In this document: positions 61,137 to 64,000 of the stretch, in pieces
How the letters are laid out: every line of letters starts with the position of its first letter
Position numbering within the stretch: position 1 is the first letter of the stretch
Assembly: GCF_003326475.1 (NCBI RefSeq)
Contig: NZ_JPWA01000006.1
Location: 107,315 to 171,314, forward strand
Direction: 5' to 3'
DNA: 64,000 nt
Source: Thalassospira xianhensis MCCC 1A02616
Lineage (GTDB): Bacteria; Pseudomonadota; Alphaproteobacteria; Rhodospirillales; Thalassospiraceae
Made by a program: the position numbers and the translations under genes
The notes under the pieces: generated by a model
Seen by the model: the letters and a program-made list of their open reading frames with translations, nothing else
The model's database searches: none
Told to the model about the DNA's origin: nothing

Positions 61137-61800
61137 GACTGCGCCGTTCAAACAGGAAGTTACCGAATATCTTCAAAACCCAGCGCAGCAGAACCGACAT
61201 CGCCAGATAAAGCGCCGTCGCCACGAAATAGACCTCAAAAGCACGGAAATTGACGGCCTGGATATAGTTCGCCGCAAAGGTCAGCTCCTCGGCCGCGATC
61301 TGCGAACAGACCGACGAACCCAGCATGACGATCACGATCTGACTTGAAAGAGCCGGCCAGATTTTCTTGAGCGCGGGTCGGATAATGACATAGCGGAAAA
61401 TCTGCACCCGGTTCATCGCAAGACTTTGGGCGGCCTCAATCTGCCCCTTGGGGATCGCAAGGATACCCGCCCGGATGATTTCGGTCGAATAGGCCCCAAG
61501 ATTGACAATCATCGCCAGAACGGCGGCCTGAAATTCACTTAGCTTCACGCCAAGCGCCGGAAGCCCGAAAAAGATAAAGAACAGCTGCACCAGAAACGGC
61601 GTATTGCGGATCAGTTCCACATATATGCCGACGATCTGGCTGATGACGGGGGCACGCGATGCGCGCGCCCACGCCCCCAAAGTTCCCAGACTGACGCCGA
61701 CCACGGCCCCAATGACGGTCAGTTCGGTTGTCAGAACAACCCCATCAAGCAGCAATTCCCAATGGGGAACGATTGCACCGAAATCGAATTTATAAGCCAT
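61129..61800 (-). CDS. Polar amino-acid ABC transporter permease
   Basis: A 223-aa permease of the same class. GIYVELIRNTPFLVQLFFIF and EAAQSLAMNRVQIFRYVIIR are the two family motifs, and five TM helices are visible. The ATG at 61800 gives the compact N terminus AYKFDFGAIVPHWELLLDG; an earlier in-frame start at 61809 adds three residues. It lies 52 nt after the binding-protein gene. Confidence 0.93.
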   Translation of the reverse strand: MAYKFDFGAIVPHWELLLDGVVLTTELTVIGAVVGVSLGTLGAWARASRAPVISQIVGIYVELIRNTPFLVQLFFIFFGLPALGVKLSEFQAAVLAMIVNLGAYSTEIIRAGILAIPKGQIEAAQSLAMNRVQIFRYVIIRPALKKIWPALSSQIVIVMLGSSVCSQIAAEELTFAANYIQAVNFRAFEVYFVATALYLAMSVLLRWVLKIFGNFLFERRSHV

Positions 61801-61852
61801 TGAAACCAAGCAATCCGGTCAGTGGTGAAGCCGTCAGGCAATCAAGTCAGGA

Positions 61853-62635
61853 TCAGAGCTTTTCCGGCAACGGAATTCCAAGCCACTTTTCGGCAATCGC
61901 GTTCAGACGGCCATCGGCAATCGATGCCGCAATGATCTCGTTGACCTTGGCTTTGAATGCTTCCTCTTCCTTGTTCAGCCCCACATAGCAAGGCGAGTTC
62001 TTAATCAGGAATTTCGGTTCCGGCTTGCGCGGCGGGTTGCGTTCGATGATCGCCGCCGCCGTAACGTTACCTGTCGCAATCAGGTCAACCTGGCCCGAAA
62101 GAAAGGCCGAAATCGTCCCGTTATTATCCTCATAACGTTTGATTTCCAGATCCGCCGGGGCAATCTTGGTCAGCTCCAGATCTTCAATCGCGCCACGCGT
62201 CACGCCAACCGAATGCCCTGCAAGGTCTTCGGCACCTTTAACCGCAATATCAGCCGGGCCGAAAACGCCGTTATAGAACGGTGCATAAGGATCGGTGAAA
62301 TCAATCACCTTTTCACGGTCCGGGTTTTTGCCAAGACTGGAAATCACCAGATCGACCTTGCCGGTGGTCAGATACGGGATGCGGTTGCTTGATGCGACCG
62401 GTACCAGTTCAAGCTTCACGCCAAGGTCATCTGCAATGAGCGCCGCCATATCGATGTCATAACCCTTGGGCTGCATGTCCGCACCCACGGTGCCAAACGG
62501 CGGAAAGTCCTGCGGCACGGCGACTTTCAAAACGCCGGCTTCCTTGATGGTATCAAGCGCGCCTGCCGATGCACCGGCCAGCGGGGCCGCAATCATGGCA
62601 ATCGCGGCGATGGTTGATTTCAGAAATTTGTTCAT
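61853..62635 (-). CDS. Amino-acid ABC transporter substrate-binding protein (SBP_bac_3)
   Basis: A 260-aa periplasmic protein. The signal peptide is KFLKSTIAAIAMIAAPLAGA, with cleavage near ASA. The mature domain has VLKVAVPQDFPPFGTVGADM then KGYDIDMAALIADDLGVKLE and DLVISSLGKNPDREKVIDFT, the standard polar amino-acid/opine binding fold. It heads the transporter operon, which faces a GntR/FCD regulator across 204 bp. The Asp that normally binds the alpha-amino group is plausible in DLIATGNVT, but the ligand cannot be named. Confidence 0.93.
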   Translation of the reverse strand: MNKFLKSTIAAIAMIAAPLAGASAGALDTIKEAGVLKVAVPQDFPPFGTVGADMQPKGYDIDMAALIADDLGVKLELVPVASSNRIPYLTTGKVDLVISSLGKNPDREKVIDFTDPYAPFYNGVFGPADIAVKGAEDLAGHSVGVTRGAIEDLELTKIAPADLEIKRYEDNNGTISAFLSGQVDLIATGNVTAAAIIERNPPRKPEPKFLIKNSPCYVGLNKEEEAFKAKVNEIIAASIADGRLNAIAEKWLGIPLPEKL

Positions 62636-62681
62636 TTGCCTCTACCCGTATGAAAGTGGATTATTAGACTTATTTTTAATC

Positions 62682-62710
62682 TGCATAAAATAACTGCATA
62701 AAATTTATGC
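62682..62710. repeat. Tandem and inverted repeats in the ABC / GntR gap
   Basis: CTGCATAAAAT occurs at 62681 and again at 62694. The second copy forms GCATAAA a TTTATGC, a 15-nt perfect inverted repeat at 62696-62710. TTTCGC actt GCGAAA follows at 62728-62743. All lie near the ABC promoter side of the gap. Confidence 0.45.
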
Positions 62711-62812
62711 TATTGTCCATGGATAAATTTCGCACTTGCGAAAAATTACAAGCTGATTAAAGCTATAACCCTTAAATATATTGGATTTTTGTGTTGGATA
62801 AATTTTGGCACC

Positions 62813-62827
62813 ACTGGTCAGACCAGT
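62813..62827. promoter_or_regulatory. FadR/FCD-type operator
   Basis: ACTGGT CAG ACCAGT is a perfect inverted repeat and fits the TNGTNNNACNA consensus of FadR-subfamily GntR regulators exactly. It ends 12 nt before the regulator's start codon, so autoregulation is likely. Confidence 0.85.
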
Positions 62828-62839
62828 TATGGAAACCGC

Positions 62840-63517
62840 ATGTCACGCATTGAAACCACCCCGGAACGCGCCGCGCGCGCCATTCGCAACCTGATTAAAA
62901 GCAACGACTTAGGACCCGGCGACTCTTTACCGGCCCAGCGCGAACTGGCCACAACCCTTGGCATCAGCCGCGCCAGCCTGCGCGAGGCGCTCGCAACACT
63001 CGAAGCCATGGGACTGATCCGGGTTCAGGCCGGCAAGGGTGCCTATGTCGCAGATCCGCATGATGGATTACCACGCGATGACAATCAGAAACGCCAGGCC
63101 GCACAGGTCTATCAGTTCCGCCTTGCGATCGAACCCTATGTCGCGGGCCTTGCCGCACAGGCCCGCACGCGTGATCATCTGATCGCCCTTCAACACAGCA
63201 TCGATGACATGCAGGCCGCGTTCGAAACCGACGACCTGATTACGGCCGCCAATGCCGATACCGAATTTCATGAAATCCTGCTGTCCGCCTCGGGCAATCC
63301 ACTATTTGCCGCCGCGATCTTTCCGACAGCGCAAACCATCCATGAAAACCAGATGCTACCCTTTGCCAATGCGGCGGCAATCAAGGCCCCTCTTCGCGAA
63401 CATGAACAGATTTTGCGCTATGTGCGCGACCGCAATCCATCTGGCGCACGCGATGCCATGCATTTTCATGTGCTTAGTGCGGCGACGCGAGCCAATATCG
63501 CCTTCCTGCGTCCGTAA
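62840..63517 (+). CDS. GntR-family regulator, FadR/FCD subfamily
   Basis: A 225-aa regulator. The winged helix is visible as TTPERAARAIRNLIKSNDLG, then LPAQRELATTLGISRASLRE and ALATLEAMGLIRVQAGKGAY. The C-terminal FCD domain has FRLAIEPYVAGLAAQARTRD, a metal-binding pattern (DTEFHEILLSASGN, then a His in LREHEQIL and another in MHFHVLSAA), typical of regulators that bind organic acids or amino acids. The ATG at 62840 lies just after the FadR-type operator. It probably controls the divergent amino-acid ABC operon. Confidence 0.9.
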   Translation: MSRIETTPERAARAIRNLIKSNDLGPGDSLPAQRELATTLGISRASLREALATLEAMGLIRVQAGKGAYVADPHDGLPRDDNQKRQAAQVYQFRLAIEPYVAGLAAQARTRDHLIALQHSIDDMQAAFETDDLITAANADTEFHEILLSASGNPLFAAAIFPTAQTIHENQMLPFANAAAIKAPLREHEQILRYVRDRNPSGARDAMHFHVLSAATRANIAFLRP

Positions 63518-63535
63518 AAGACGACATGCAAAACA

Positions 63536-63567
63536 AAACCCCCACCCGGTTTCCCGGATGGGGGTTT
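63536..63567. terminator. Convergent terminator, GntR and cspA
   Basis: AAACCCCCA / TGGGGGTTT with a CCGG inner helix, flanked by A- and T-rich ends on both strands, between the regulator (plus) and cspA (minus). Confidence 0.8.
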
Positions 63568-63604
63568 CGCAAATCAGCGCCTTCGCAAGCGAAGGCAAAC
63601 CGAA

Positions 63605-63814
63605 TTAGGCAGCGGTCAGATCGTCAGCCGAAACGCGACCCGAACGGGAGTCGGTGCGCAGTTCGTAGTTGATCTTGTCGCCTTCCTGCGGGTGGTTCAT
63701 GCCAGCGCGTTCAACGGCGCTGATGTGCAGGAACACGTCATTTCCGCCTTCGTCCGGCTGAATGAAACCAAAGCCTTTGGTTGCGTTGAACCATTTAACG
63801 GTACCAGTTGCCAT
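63605..63814 (-). CDS. cspA: Cold-shock protein, CspA family
   Basis: A 69-aa single cold-shock domain. RNP1 is KGFGFIQ (residues 13-19) and RNP2 is VFLHI (28-32); TGTVKWFNATKG opens the barrel. It binds single-stranded RNA or DNA and melts mRNA structure. The ATG at 63814 has AAAGGAGA seven bases upstream. The gene follows the apparent RNA-helicase gene on the same strand, with a 9-bp hairpin in the 78-nt gap. CspA with a DEAD-box helicase is a common alphaproteobacterial neighbourhood; both remodel RNA. Cold-inducibility of this copy is not shown by sequence. Confidence 0.93.
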   Translation of the reverse strand: MATGTVKWFNATKGFGFIQPDEGGNDVFLHISAVERAGMNHPQEGDKINYELRTDSRSGRVSADDLTAA

Positions 63815-63849
63815 CTTTAAATCTCCTTTAGAGTGTCGATTGGCGTTAC

Positions 63850-63872
63850 GGTGCATCCCGCGTGGATGCACC
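63850..63872 (-). promoter_or_regulatory. Hairpin in the helicase-cspA gap
   Basis: GGTGCATCC / GGATGCACC, a perfect 9-bp stem with a 5-nt loop, 36 nt before the cspA start. No T-run follows, so it is more likely an mRNA leader or processing structure than a terminator. Confidence 0.55.
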
Positions 63873-63892
63873 AATCAGTTTGGAAATCTGCC

Positions 63893-64000
63893 TCAGGCGG
63901 TTTCGCGCCTGCTGCGGTTTCCGGAATTGTTTTCAGAACGGCGCTCACCATTCGGGCGTGCGCCCGGGCGAGCACCAACTGGCTTGCCGGGGCGCGCACG
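63893..64000 (-). CDS. C-terminal tail of a probable DEAD-box RNA helicase (partial)
   Basis: Reading the minus strand from 64000 gives 35 codons and a TGA at 63895-63893: RARPGKPVGARPGARPNGER then RSENNSGNRSRRETA. The Arg/Gly/Pro-rich, disordered basic tail is typical of RhlE-type DEAD-box helicases, and the position upstream of cspA supports this. The catalytic core lies outside the window, so the family call is inference; another RNA-binding protein with such a tail is possible. A different overlapping open frame in this stretch has no family resemblance and is rejected. Confidence 0.6.
   Translation of the reverse strand, partial: RARPGKPVGARPGARPNGERRSENNSGNRSRRETA

Noticed and set aside
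62701..62760. A second FadR-type site on the transporter side
   Set aside because: No other TNGTNNNACNA match with symmetric arms was found in the gap; the repeats there have different sequences.
63817..63999. A 60-codon minus-strand open frame at the window end
   Set aside because: It overlaps the R/G/P-rich helicase tail in another frame and the cspA leader and has no ribosome binding site or family resemblance.

Overview
The window looks like ordinary chromosome from an alphaproteobacterium. The clearest marker is a permuted two-piece tmRNA gene (minus strand, about 29150-29485) with the alphaproteobacterial-type tag ANDNNAPVAVAA. It sits next to an alpha-type SspB adaptor. A cyoABCD-SURF1 cluster, a class I fumarase, a CspA next to the tail of an apparent RNA helicase and a mid-50s GC content agree with this. 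The gene set reminds me of Thalassospira or related Rhodospirillales, but that is recollection, not a search. I see no rRNA, tRNA, CRISPR array, insertion sequence or prophage.

Layout. 1-1.5 kb: the end of PBP2 (mrdA) and rodA, the cell-elongation pair. 1.5-19 kb is rich in signalling. It holds a periplasmic binding protein translationally coupled to a diguanylate cyclase, a membrane hybrid histidine kinase with an HPt domain, a sigma54-dependent response regulator, a STAS protein joined to an RsbW-like kinase/receiver/PP2C phosphatase fusion, and a GGDEF-EAL protein. Between these lie a GDPD, an atypical M24 protein, a PhyH-type dioxygenase, CobC and a TPR protein. 18.6-28.3 kb: TfoX-like protein, a WYL regulator with a near-ideal operator facing a VOC/SnoaL-like operon, hydrolases, an AbrB-type membrane protein, a soluble GAF chemotaxis-type protein, a DMT exporter and fumarase. 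28.4-31.6 kb: sspB, ssrA, thyA-folA and mscL. 31.7-33.7 kb: TetR, methyltransferase, peroxiredoxin. 33.8-40.7 kb: SURF1 and cyoDCBA facing an MHS-type transporter.

40.7-51 kb: two divergent GSTs, a lipoprotein hydrolase, a CobW-family zinc-type GTPase behind a 28-nt perfect Zur-like palindrome, a Cache-domain chemoreceptor, VOC, TspO, MFS and DUF3750 proteins. 50.4-57.8 kb: an AraC regulator facing a branched-chain-type ABC transporter operon that ends in an aldehyde dehydrogenase, probably one uptake-and-oxidation unit for an aromatic or aldehyde-related substrate. 57.9-64 kb: a DUF188 protein, a SET-type sugar exporter, a polar amino-acid ABC transporter facing a GntR/FCD regulator with a textbook operator, then cspA and the basic C-terminal tail of what is probably a DEAD-box RNA helicase.

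The observations most worth following up are the binding-protein/diguanylate-cyclase pair, the kinase-receiver-phosphatase fusion with its STAS partner, the tmRNA-SspB linkage, and several very clean operator palindromes. No wholly new defence or mobile system could be supported.
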